Source: Apostichopus japonicus
Taxonomy: Eukaryota; Echinodermata; Holothuroidea; Aspidochirotida; Stichopodidae
Direction: 5' to 3'
Assembly (NCBI RefSeq): GCF_037975245.1
Contig: NC_092568.1
Span: forward strand, 2,542,001 to 2,606,000
DNA: 64,000 nt
The first letter of the stretch is position 1. Each line of letters begins with the position of its first letter. The translations under genes were made by a program, and so were the position numbers. Under the pieces are notes generated by a model, which did not search any database, was not told where the DNA came from, and saw nothing but the letters and a program-made list of their open reading frames with translations. Shown here in pieces: positions 24,501 to 35,932 of this stretch.

Positions 24501-26684
24501 ATCAGTGTAATCCCAACAGAGAAGACCAGTCTTACCTACATAGTCTAAGAGATCCATCCCATAAAACAAAGGCAATCCAATAGAAAAAGAGGCATGAAAC
24601 CATGAATCTATCCTTAACTTGAAATTGCGTGATGGTTGAAGCATAACTGCACACCATTACAACAGGTGTAGAGACTACAGTGCCTTTATTAAAGAATTAC
24701 AGCAATTTCAGCAAAGTCTATCAGTGGATGTTAAACCATCAAATATTTACTCAGCAGCAGCTGTAATGTTTAAAAAGAAATAATAATGATAATTGTCTAA
24801 CAATATGTCAAAATTTCTCTATTTGGATGTGGAGCAGACTACAAGTGAAAAGTTCTACACTGGTTCAATAGCAAGCTTGAAATGCTTATGGTAACAGTAA
24901 GAGAGCCTAGAAAGGTGATAAAATCATTTGTACACATATGTATGTAATATGTATATATGTGTGTGCAATACAGACTTATCACTTACAGATACACCAACAT
25001 ATGGCAATTTACAACCTCAGTCTTTTAACAATTTAGTAAACAATTTTATTCATGTCTTCCAATGTTTAATATTTCCAGTCCAGATAACAGAAAATATGTT
25101 CAATTTTATCACAATTTTGTATGCAAGGTCTGCTATGAGTCTCCTGATATTTCATGAGAGAAATATTAGGTCTTCTGTTGCTGCATCTATAATAATAATG
25201 TCCTTTTATAACGATTCAAGCATTTTCTGATCTTGAGTACCTACCCTCTTGAGCTTTCTTTACTCTTCCCAAAGCTGCTACCATTTCTTCATTCAAGGAT
25301 GACACTTCATTCTTCAAGAGCTTGTTCTCCAGTTGCAAAGACGAAAGCTGTTGCTGGGGATCCTGGTCACCTATGATGATCTCGGTTCCGGCCCCTCTCG
25401 AGACCTCTGATCCCAGAGGTTCTGATATCTCCACCGTCTCGGATGACGCTGGACTGTCGTTAAGATCTGGTTCGGCGAAGTCTGCTTCATCACTCTCACC
25501 TGCAGCATTAATATGTCATGAGTGACATTTTTAAGTGACCATGTAAAACATCCAGTAGCAATGATAACCAATCAGTGTAAATCAAGATTTCTGGTCAACC
25601 AATCACTCATCAGCTGTTACAGCAACACTGCTTAAAGCTGCCTTTTTGAAATTATTCGGAAATGTACTACTCAATATAATATTGTAATGGATCACACTAA
25701 AGGGACTCACCTAGAATCTTTGACTAATCGAAGGTTAACGAGAAAGTAATTAAAGAACTGGATTTAAAAACTCAACATTTGGTCATTAGTGACACAGTCT
25801 TTCAAAGTGGCATAGTGAACACAGTAACTGCATGCAACTTTCAAACTTCTGAACTTTAACTTCATCATTTGAAATAAAACTTGGTCAGTCAAGCTAATGA
25901 ACTCTATTGATATGAGATTTTAGTATAATATTGAATCAATTTGTTTTTAATAAACATCAATTCAATTAGCTGCTTTAACATTCAAGGCACAAATCAATGA
26001 CCTCCAGCAAGGCCCTAATACCATGATATGAGATCTGACATGTTATATATTATTATCAATATAATGACAAAAGAGATATTCACATGTGAAAATCCCCCCT
26101 CCCCCCAACCCTTAAAAGTGACAAAACATGACTTGGGAATAATAAGAGAATGCTAAAAGTGTTAAAGCAAAAAAAAAATCATTGCCTGTTGATTTCTCCT
26201 TTGAAGATGGAGTCGCTGGATTGGCATTGACAGGACCATCTGCTTTGGCACTTCTGGTGGAAACGTTGGAAGAAGTACTACTCTGCCTGGAGTGCCTGCC
26301 GCTACCTGTCCCGCTGCCCGATCTTTTCTTTCGAGCTTCCCCATTGGATGAGGAGGGGCTATTCAGAAACTCAAAGAGTTTTTCATCGTCTGCATCTGTC
26401 CTCACTCTCCCTGTAGATGGCTGGCTTCTACTTTTTTGTGCATTTGTGTTGATGGCATGATCACTTGGCGTCCGTTTGATATTGGCAGTCTGGGCTATCT
26501 CTGTGGCAGAAAGACTGTACGAACTTTTCGATGCTGGAATCCTTAAGGGGCTATCTGCGGAGTTCTCGTAACCTCCAGAAGAAGTTTCATTTGAAGACTT
26601 TTGTGGAGTGGCCCCAAGTGCCCCTGTCGCAGTTTGGTCTAGATTATTTAAGAAACTCTCAGCATTTTTTATCATCCACGACAT
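18508..26684 (-). CDS. GOLGA5: Golgin-84, coiled-coil Golgi tether with C-terminal anchor, 11 coding exons
   Basis: Coding exons in transcript order: 26684-26186, 25499-25245, 23938-23719, 23263-23140, 22768-22672, 22402-22134, 21371-21144, 20715-20566, 20085-20001, 19558-19392, 18594-18508. Phases all agree; 2181 nt, 726 aa, close to the roughly 730 aa of vertebrate golgin-84. The protein starts MSW, as in the family, then has a Ser-rich disordered region with DDEKLFEFLNS. A long coiled coil (about 200-625) contains NSQLAVLRVRLQEADQ and LIQKQTMLEALGTEKNSL. The end has FLRRYPIARLFVIGYM joined to IFLHLWVMIVLLTY, the single tail anchor (about 692-713), and a short polar tail. Golgin-84 is a Rab-binding tether of intra-Golgi vesicles and Golgi ribbon structure. 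The first coding exon begins one base before the ATG, so the 5' UTR lies in an upstream exon. The last exon is only 87 nt. Confidence 0.95.
25500..26185 (-). other. GOLGA5: GC-AG intron 1 of the GOLGA5 coding region
   Basis: On the minus strand coding exon 1 ends ...TCAACAG at 26186 and the intron begins GCAATG at 26185. The acceptor AG is at 25501-25500. Exon 1 is 499 nt (phase 1) and exon 2 supplies two bases, so the frame continues KSTG-ESDEADF. No GT in reach gives this phase before the frame ends. Confidence 0.8.
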
Positions 26685-29520
26685 CCTGGAAACAATAGCC
26701 AAGATTCACTTCAAAACAGAAAAACTTTGATTAATCCATGATTCCTTCATCCATATTTCTGCAGGTTAAGGAACAAGAGATCAGTGATTGTCTCAACAGT
26801 CACCCAGTTTGTTTATCTGCACCTTGTTTACAACTTGTGAGAACTTGAAATATATCTGCATTGCTTCAAATCCTCCACAGATTTCTTCAACAATTAAGTG
26901 ACTGCAAAATCGATCTAAAGGATAAAGCATATAAGCAGTATGAAAAGAAATGCAACATTTAACTAAATTTTACATTCTGTGTTGAATTGGCTGTAGTGAT
27001 GATCATACCATAATATACTGTAAAAGGAAAGCTCAAGTACTTGAAAGAAAAATTAGCCTACCAAACCTTACCAGGAATGAAAAAATTAGGCCTAAGGTTT
27101 TGCAATGACAGAAAACGATATATTGATATTGTCTTTAGTGGTTGATATGATGAATCGAAAAAAAAAAAAATTATTGTGAATATACCATGGTTTGGTCATC
27201 ACTGACTGACAAAAAGTTATTAAAACCTGATGCACATAGCAGGACTGAAGACGCCATACAATATACCCACTTACAAATATTATACCATAGCACTTTAGCA
27301 ACACACAAGTCTAACCACTCATGTATCCCATGAAAAATGTAACTAGTTGACTCTTATTATCAAGGTTTTTCTTTGACAACAAATATTCCAAACATTACAT
27401 TTAGTTATGTTCCCTTCCCCCTCCCCCAATGCAACCTTATTTTAGAAAACTTGTAAACCTGATTAAAAGTCAAGTTACCCTGTATGAGGAATCATCTGGG
27501 ACTACCTGTTTTCCTTTTCATGAACAAATATTACCAGCCCAGGGAGATTGAATGCCAATTATACTTTGAATACTGTATCATCGTACAGTACATCAAATTT
27601 GGGAACAATTTCAAATGTTACAAGGGTGAAAGTGCTTTCAAATTTTAGCCGAATTTCTGCAGGCTTTAAGTGTCCCATTTCATCTGGCCTATGTTCGTCG
27701 TCACCACGCTAGAGGCCTAGTATTTATAATTAAGACTAGTAATGAGTAATATATAGTAATATATAGGCTAAGTTTCAATTCCACTTTCATGTCAGAGAGT
27801 GAATAACGTTTAATCCACCTTAGCCAAATGTTGCGTGATCCTACCGTAGCATAATGTTTGACCTTACTTATCCTAGGCCAGGTTGTAATATTGACAGATA
27901 ACTATACCTAGGTTTATTGTAGGCTAGGCTACAGTGGCCTATGTAGTATGTTGGCCTAGGTTAGATCGATAGCCTACTTTACGTGCGTATAATAAAAGAA
28001 AGGCTAACGTTTACGCTTCTTAGAAACTGACAATAAGGTCGTTTCTGAATTTCAGGTATTTTATTTGCAATTAAATCTAACAGAACACCTTTGCCTAAAA
28101 TCCGCTTTATGTTAACCATCACAGTGTAAAGGAAGATTTCTTACATTTGTACTGTCGCAGTTACAGTGTTGTTGTTTATGTGAACGTGTCAACTTACACT
28201 GTACATACGTGTGAAGTGTACGTATGAAGAGCTTGCTGTTTGGTGTTTACATGCACCATAACCTAGATAAACCTGGATAAAATTAGTAGATTCAAGGAGA
28301 TATATGGAATTGATATTTTAAAGAGCTTACAATGCATGATAACCTGCACAGGGCCATATTCAACGGTTTGCAAGTTTCAAGTGTGTGTTAAAAGTTCGGT
28401 TTCGAATTTTTTAGAAATTTGAATGACTGAAATCGCGGATATGACGAAAAATGGGAAAACATAAGACTTTTATGTCCTCAAATGACATCTTTACACTATA
28501 GTACAAATTTGTTCATGACAAATGATGTTGAATGTCATCCAAGGGTACTGTCTTGAACTATAGGCTAAACAGTTGACAGTTAGTCCTGTACCGATGAGCC
28601 AACATCAATAAAACTCAAAGGAGTATTCCAGAGATGTAGAATACATTAAAGGTGAATACCTTTAAAACCTGATGCATGAAGACCCGGCCATGACCAGCAC
28701 AAGGTAGTCTGTATAGGCCCCAAATTACAGCATGCTATAATTGCAAGAAGATTTCAAAAAGTACTTTCCTGGAGATCTTTACACTCCAAATTGTTTTCAG
28801 ACATTCTAAATGAACACACAAGATATGTTTGAATGTCCCAGTGAGGTATATTTTTGTATTAATCTTGTACAAACATGAGAAATAAATTTGAAATTGAAAA
28901 TTTCCTCCCAGGGTGATAACAAAAATAGTTTAAAATTGTTGACCAAAGCTAAGTGAACATATTTGAAAATCGCTAGACTGGTGACTCATACTCCTTACGT
29001 ACGTGCACAAACACTTGCGTCTGCCAATGATGATGCCAGCTCTCGCGTATACGTGCGCGCGTATTCGTTTGACCTGGCTGTGCGTTTCGCGCGTACGCCA
29101 CGTGGGCTATATACTTGACTTCTTGCTGAAAATGCTAAGTTTCCAATTCATGTGGAGTTAAGATTGACTTATCTGTGGTTCATAAAAAAAAAATCCTACT
29201 ATAGGGTAAAAAACTTATACGGCTTCACTTATAGCTAGAAGTCAAGTATCTATAGTGCTGTTAAATATCTCTGCCCTTTAGTTAGGTGTTGCTCGCGACT
29301 GTTTTTATAAGCGCTAAATCATTCTGCAGTGTGCAGAATTTCGCGCACTTCGGCGTGTGCACTAACTTTAATGATCGCGCATCATTGTCACAAAACTTGT
29401 GAACTTGACGAAACAATAGATGCAAAAAATGATGTCTAACCAGCTGTTGTCAACATAAACATATCAAATCAAGTTTACCTTACAAGCTATAAACACTTTA
29501 AAACTTTTCTTAAAAGAAAA
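26685..29520. other. Divergent intergenic region (GOLGA5 and kinase promoters)
   Basis: GOLGA5 runs left and the kinase runs right from this gap, so the 5' UTR exon(s) of GOLGA5 and both promoters should lie here. No coding exon is seen. A CpG-rich stretch lies at about 28980-29400, including a 21-nt perfectly alternating purine-pyrimidine run at 29044-29064. GGCCTA-type words cluster at 27700-27980. The frame at 27092-27304 (-) is AT-rich noise. Confidence 0.55.
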
Positions 29521-30235
29521 ATGACTGCAGAGAGTAAAAGTTCGAGGATTCGGAGCAATCGTCGAAGGTGAGTATTCACTATAGGCCCCTACTTATAACT
29601 ATATTCTAGTCTTCCATTACTGAAGAAAAAGACAAACACTAAATACAAAACATGACATATGGAAGCCCACTTAGAAAAAACGTCATTTAGTTTGGTTAGT
29701 TCACTTTAATTTAATTTCGCAACATATAGGATGGATCCGAAGGGACAATCAGTCTCCCCCGCTCCCCACCCCTGCACCTGGCATCCCGCCCCGGTAAACA
29801 AGGAAGCAAGGAAAATCTTAAAACAGAAATTGAAATTTCTGTTGAAATTCTTAAATTTAAGGCTTAACTTGCATTCTTGTCATTGCCCGTTTTCGGGGGG
29901 AAATCCATCCATTCATAGCACTCTGAGGAAAGAAGTGCTAACGTAGATTTATACTCTTCTGCGGCCTACACAAACTTTCAAGCGTAGCCTGACTAACTGA
30001 TGATGATCTCTATATATAGTATTCATGCCGTTGACAAAACTGAACTTAATCAACAAAGTTTTACAAGTTATCATTAAATACCACAGACAATACTTTAAAG
30101 CTTACAATCCCCTGTAACCTTGATTCAACTTGAAAGTTTGTAATCACGTACCACTCCATCGGATGTTTACAAACAACGCCGGTGTTGAAACTTTACTCAT
30201 AACACTATAAGTAAAGGTCTAGGCCTACATATATA

Positions 30236-30327
<92 letters not shown>

Positions 30328-32218
30328 GTACACATCACCAGAAAGTAATTTCAGTTCATTCTGGTTTTCTTGACAGAAGAAGAAACGCACTTCGTGCGGC
30401 ACTCAGTCCCCTGATTTGCTGCTTTACGTCCACCCCCAAGCAGCAGAGAGATATGACGTCAAACTTCGGACTCAGTAGCAGCACGTCATCAAAGCGAGAC
30501 AAACGTGTTCAACAGAAACACCATGTTGAACAATCCCAAATATTGGATAGAGATCAAGACGCCACAGAATTCAAGGTAAACAAAAACAAATCATTCACAA
30601 GTGTTAGATCTTAGAAGCGATCTCCACTTATCATTTTCCCCAAATTGCAGGGATGCATTAGACGAACTACCGACCGAAAATATTAATTTGCAGCTAATTA
30701 TGCTACATATTTGGACTATTATATACGACTCCAAATATACGTTGATGTAAAGACCAAAGAGCATACTTTTTTGACAAAATTGAGTTTGCTAGATTTCTAT
30801 GACATTATTTGAAAGTCCACATAATTTCTACCTGTCCTTGTCTCCAGGAGCAAACTGATAACGTCCACCCTGAGACGGCTACTGAGCTAGAGAATGGCCC
30901 GAGAACAATGGCTGACGTCACCATCCTTGAGTGGAGTCGATTTAGCAACGTATACCGACATGGGTTACCGATCACGCTGGGAGAGGGTGACGAAGGGTAC
31001 GTTCAGCTGATGAGGGACAATCAAACCAATCAACTTGTGGCCGTTAAAACATGGCACAAAGAACCGCACACTGACGTCAGCATGATGAATGACGTAAGTA
31101 TGACAAAGCGGAATCTAAAATGATGCAAGGGTACCATCAAAACTAAATAACAACAAATAAAAGCATATAACTTTCAAATCTATTTACGAGAAATTATGTT
31201 AAGAGAGCTTACTTCGAGAAGTATATATCTCCAAAATACATACTTTGGTAAAACAGTACCAACATATTGTTGGAAAACAGAGTTGTCTGCATTTAGGTAG
31301 TACCTTGAAAAAGCAGCACCGTCGGTAAAAGTTATTTCTCACCAAAGAAAGAAAACAGCTTGCACAAAACACATACACCCGCCCCCTCTCCCAACAAAAA
31401 GCAACTGTGAAACTTTTTTCAATTATGGAAGTGCCCTAAGTATATATCTTTATCATTTATATACATGCAAGTGTATTTCTAAAATCTACAAATTTAGTCC
31501 TTTTCTATCCTCGCAATAGGTATTCAACTACGAGTTGGCTGCGATGAAGAAATTTAATGGCGTGAAATACTTTCCAACGCTCATCGGCATTGTACCTAAT
31601 GCAGACAGTGCCGTGTCTTTCAGCCTCGTTCAAGAGTTCATCGGTGACATCAGGAGCAAGAGAACTCTGTCTCTCTTGGATGCCATCAATGACAACGAAC
31701 TGATGTATCAAGAAATCGTCTCAGCAGCTCTTGATGTATCCGAGGCCCTGGCAGACATGCACCGCAACGGATGGGTGCACTGTGACGTCAAAACAGATAA
31801 CGTCATATTAAAAACGGATTCTGTTCTACAAGAAACCGACGTGGGATCTGACAATGGATGGTGGATTAATGAACCATCACCTACGAATAGTTCGGGCAGT
31901 TTTCATGCCAAGTTGATAGACTTTGGTGGCGCACGGCCAATTTCAGAGGCTAAACTGCCTAAGAAACTTCCAAAGAAGATGAAAAAATACATGTACGAAA
32001 TGTGTCCCCAGATCGCACCAGAGGTAGTCGAGGGGCTTGGCAAAGTACCTTACAGCTTCGAATCCGACGTTTACTCGTTTGGCCGGTTATTGAAGGATAT
32101 TTCGGAACTGAGTGGATTGGTGGAACTAGACCAACTAGCTAACCGGTGTTTAGCTAAAAGTCCAAAAAAGCGGCCAAACATTGATTCAGTGGTAGATGAG
32201 CTTAAGAAACTTCAGTGA
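29521..32218 (+). CDS. Divergent non-RD protein kinase, 4 exons
   Basis: Exons: 29521-29567, 30377-30575, 30848-31093, 31520-32218; 1191 nt, 396 aa, phases consistent. Residues 1-105 are basic and polar with no domain recognised. The kinase domain begins near 115. It has the Gly-loop LGEGDEGYV (126-134), VAVK with Lys149, Glu169 of helix C ([10 protein letters not shown]), a catalytic loop reading HCDVKTDN (Asp253, Lys255, Asn258), DFG at 298-300, APE at 330-332, the helix-F Asp in SDVYSFG, and a C-terminal [15 protein letters not shown]. All catalytic residues are present, so activity is plausible. HRD is HCD, making it a non-RD kinase. About 35 residues, acidic and Ser/Asn-rich, sit between the catalytic loop and DFG, where a few are usual. 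The RPxxxxVVxxL ending resembles TKL and tyrosine kinases, but I cannot name the family. The whole C-lobe is one exon. Confidence 0.85.
30228..30325. repeat. (TA)n microsatellite, about 98 bp
   Basis: An almost uninterrupted AT dinucleotide run with one TTT break near 30238, in the first intron of the kinase gene. It ends 51 bp before the exon 2 acceptor. Confidence 0.98.
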
Positions 32219-35200
32219 AGGAACTGAACGTGCACAACTCTCAAATTTGCATTGGCTCAAAACGTTATATATGGTACAAGATATACGGTGCACGAGGAGG
32301 ATAAAACTTTATACAAATACAGTAAAAAAAAGGGGGACAGAAGTGGAGGCATGGTTATGCATACACGAAGAGCTATGACAGAGATGTATAATGTTCTGAC
32401 CATGCATGACCATATAATGGTGTGTCCTAACCTAATGCCGTGACCATTGATGGTGTATTTGGCATATTTGCTCCCAAGCGGAGAACAACTCAAAGTTTAT
32501 AGATCTTGATGCTGAGTGAAAGTGACAATTTTCAAAGGTTATGGATCTTGATGCTGATTGCAAGTGACAATTTTCAGTTTAATGGTTATATCAATTGATG
32601 GGTACAGTCATCCGGTATATACATATACATATATCTCGGATGATAATATAAATAATAAAAAATAAAAAACTGCAAACTCTTGAAAAGAGACGCATTAAAC
32701 TAAAAGGAAAGCGAGGAAGGAGATGGTATCTCCTGGCAGGCCGGATGTAGACGTAGATATTCATGGTTATCCGGTGAAAATATAACCAAATTATGTAAAG
32801 AAATAAGTATAACTGCATGAAAATAAAACACAATAAGCATAAACAATGAGAACTGTATTTTTTCCCCTTATATTTCTCTACTTCTATTTAGTTTCTCACG
32901 CACGTATATATCTCCTGGACTAAACGCGGTCTATGGCGTTTTGTCCTTATTAAATAATTGTGTTTTTAAATTCAGTCTTCACGCACGAACATATAATACA
33001 ATAATAATAATAGTAATAGTAGTTACTATTATAATTATAATAAAAACGAAATAAAAACGAATTACTATTAATAATTATAATAAAAACGAAATGGCGTCGG
33101 GCGGATTCCCGTTACAAGAGTGAGTAGACCCATGTTTAGTGTAACATGCAACTGATGCTTTGTCATTTAATCTCTTAGGGCCTATTCACGGTCAACCTTA
33201 CTACTATTCGATGATCACATTAACATTTCAAAGAAATCTCTCGAATCTGCCTTTTAGCAACTACCCTAATTATTGCACCTTTGACACTTTTAAAGAAAAG
33301 CTAAGCGAAACGTGGTTTACATCCACCTCCGCGCCATTACGTCATCGTCGTTGCCGGAAAAAATCGAAAGGTCGAAATTCTGACTTAAATTTGCTGCATC
33401 ACTGTATGGGTGAACTTTCCATCATATATATTGTAGGCTGTAGTTACAAGTTGAATAATGTCGAATTGGTCAACCAGAATGAGTACCATCACATCAGGCA
33501 CGTACTTGAGTTTAAAGCAACTGTTTTTCTCTTTATTAAAACAAATATGTGATGCAATGAAACCTCAGTGAAGCCTTAATGAACACACAAATAATCAAAT
33601 ATGTATTCTGCTACAAACTGATAGTATTGGAATACAGCAACTTCCTTGTTTGATAGAGCCCATAAGGGATATGATGAGGGATTGAGGGGGTTGCAATTAG
33701 TAACAAACGAAATGCGTGTTAGGACTTTTGGACTTGTATAGCGTTCAAATAGAGCATTTCAAAGCTGATAAACGTGTGCTGAAAGTATCTTGCAAGTCTA
33801 TTTAGTATATTATCTACAGTGTGGGTTTTAATATACAATCTCTAACATTTTGGCTGCAGACAGTATGAACGTATTCCACTTTATCTATCGCGATTTGTAT
33901 CATTGGATATAACAGTTTCTTGTTATTAACTCAATGTTGTGCCACAGATAATCATCATATATACCAGAAAATCTTTCTATTGTATTTTCTCTGACATAAA
34001 TGTGAATATAATATTTGATTGATCTATCGGAAGTCAAATAATTGCGCAAGGCTGTAAAACTGAATATTGGTTGTAAACAGAGCTTGTTTGTTTATTTAGA
34101 ACGTTATGTTGTAGCGCCCTCAGTTAGTCTTCTGCTCGACGTCAAGAATTCGATCGGATTGCTTTGAAAACTTTTGACTTGTTTACTAGTACTAATCTGT
34201 TCATCTCGATCACATGCTACATCTAGTACTTTGTAGCCATCATAGTGGAATATTGATGCTCGCCTAGCCTGTTAGTGTTAGTTACAGGAACAAAATCACT
34301 TACGAGAAGTGTGTAAACATCATTTTTAACAGTGTGTGAGTAATTAAACGTTTCACGAACCGCTAGTATTACGTTAAACCAACTATCTGTGGATGAATTT
34401 ATTTACTGCTCAGTGTATTCACCATCAACTTCAACTTAAGCTTGTAAAGTTAGTGATACTAATTTAATATGCCTTCGTTAAAAGCTAAGTTAGGCTAGGC
34501 CTAGGCCTATCTAGCTCATCATCTAAGTAATGTGGACCAGTCTAGGCCTAGCTTACTCAAAGAGGGAACATTTGCATGTCAGTTCTTGTTTGTAAATTGT
34601 ATTTTCCAGCAGGCCATATTTGTATCCTCAGTCAAGCCTTGGCCAAGCCAACAACCAGGTATTGTTTTTGTTACTGTAGAGAATGTGAATGATGATAGAA
34701 CTTAGTCTAGAGTTAGACTCAGGCCTACACTGCTACAGACAATGTTCTTGCCAAGAATCCTGGTTTACATGTCAAACAACAGCTTAGTCTTTCAGAAGCA
34801 TTACTAAATTTTGTAAACTGCAAACTCCAAAATTGCTGCAATGCATCAGATGCATTTAAATGGCAAGCTTTAGATGCTTGGGCCAGACTCAATAATCTTG
34901 AATTTTTTATCTGATAGTCATGAGTTAATTTAACATTTGTAGTTGCAAACAATCACAGCTTAGGTTTCGCTATCACTATGAATGGGAGGACAGACAGGTA
35001 AATTTAAATTATTCACAGACTTTTTTTTAAAGAAATGGTGACATAAATCTACTGAAGCCTAAGACATTTCAAAAGCAAGGCACAGCACCTTACCAGCAAT
35101 CAAGTACTAAGAGTAAGTAGCAGATTTTATGATACTGACATTAAATGAAGCTGTTTTCCAAGTCACTATCAAATCCTACATGCATGTCAAATGTTAGATG

Positions 35201-35671
35201 CATCATGGAGGTAGGTAATAAAAGTAGGTATAATTTTACTAAAGGAAAAGTCTGAATTATTTATGCAGTTGAGATCTACAGTGCATTTTCAGAATTCAGA
35301 CCTGTTCGAATTTAATGGTTATATAAATTAAAGATGAACGATAGTGATTTTTCACCATCGACGAAAAAATACGATTTTATTCAAGAGTATTCTAGTTGGT
35401 TTCCATTTTACACATGTGAAAATTCAAGTCAATCTGATGTTGGGAAAGGCTTAAAAAAAATTCCTAAACTCGTTGATTTTTTAAACAAAAATTGGGCTTT
35501 TCGCGAAAAGCGATATGATGATCACGTGATCTACAGTGACATGTGACGTCATTATGATGATAACAACGTGAGTGTACTTCAGCAGTGTGCACTTAGTGTG
35601 TAAGTTTAGTTGCAACCTACTCTATATTGGACTCGACAAACAACGTAAACCACTAGCAAAATCCAAGAAAT
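32219..35671. other. Intergenic; kinase 3' UTR and unassigned sequence
   Basis: The kinase 3' UTR starts here; AATAAA at 32822-32827 is one candidate end signal. A 42-bp tandem duplication lies at 32491-32574. Between 32996 and 33090 is an AT-rich stretch with a repeated AATTATAATAAAAACGAA word. An ATG at 33091 opens a ten-codon frame followed by a donor-like GTGAGT. The longest frame (33160-33552, +) has no recognised domain. Upstream 5' UTR exons of TMEM63 could be here, but I cannot place them. Confidence 0.45.
32491..32574. repeat. 42-bp tandem duplication
   Basis: Two 42-bp units (32491-32532 and 32533-32574) share ATCTTGATGCTGA and AAGTGACAATTTT with a few substitutions. Confidence 0.9.
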
Positions 35672-35932
35672 TGCGTTGTAGGGGGATGCAACAGAACGAA
35701 TGTGGACTCTACAATAAGTTTTTTGCAATTTTCCAAGCGGAAAAAGTAGTGAGAGATATCGGAAACTCTGGATACGATTTGTGAGGAGACTCCAGGAAAG
35801 ACTTCATCGCACCAGGAGTTTCTCATGGCAAGAATGTGAAAGTTTGTTCTCAGTGCCCACTTCACAGAAGATGATTCTCGGGCCCAATTGAAATTTGCGT
35901 GTGGCAAGGTCACTAAAGTAATAAAAGTTTGA
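35672..35932 (+). pseudogene. THAP zinc-finger domain relic with three frameshifts
   Basis: Read across frames, this stretch spells a THAP-type C2CH finger: CVVGGCNRTN with a C-x4-C pair (frame from 35672), then RKLWIRFVRRL (frame from 35736), then KDFIAPGVSHGKNVKVCS (frame from 35797), then LSAHFTEDD (frame from 35843). The C-x2-H pair (VCS-AHF) is split by the last shift. Each frame meets a stop soon after. THAP domains are DNA-binding fingers found in P-element-like transposases and in animal genes derived from them. No transposase catalytic region is seen nearby, so this is a decayed fragment. Confidence 0.7.

Noticed and set aside
30205-30402. Minus-strand frame of repeated Ile-Tyr
   Set aside because: Pure translation of the (TA)n microsatellite.
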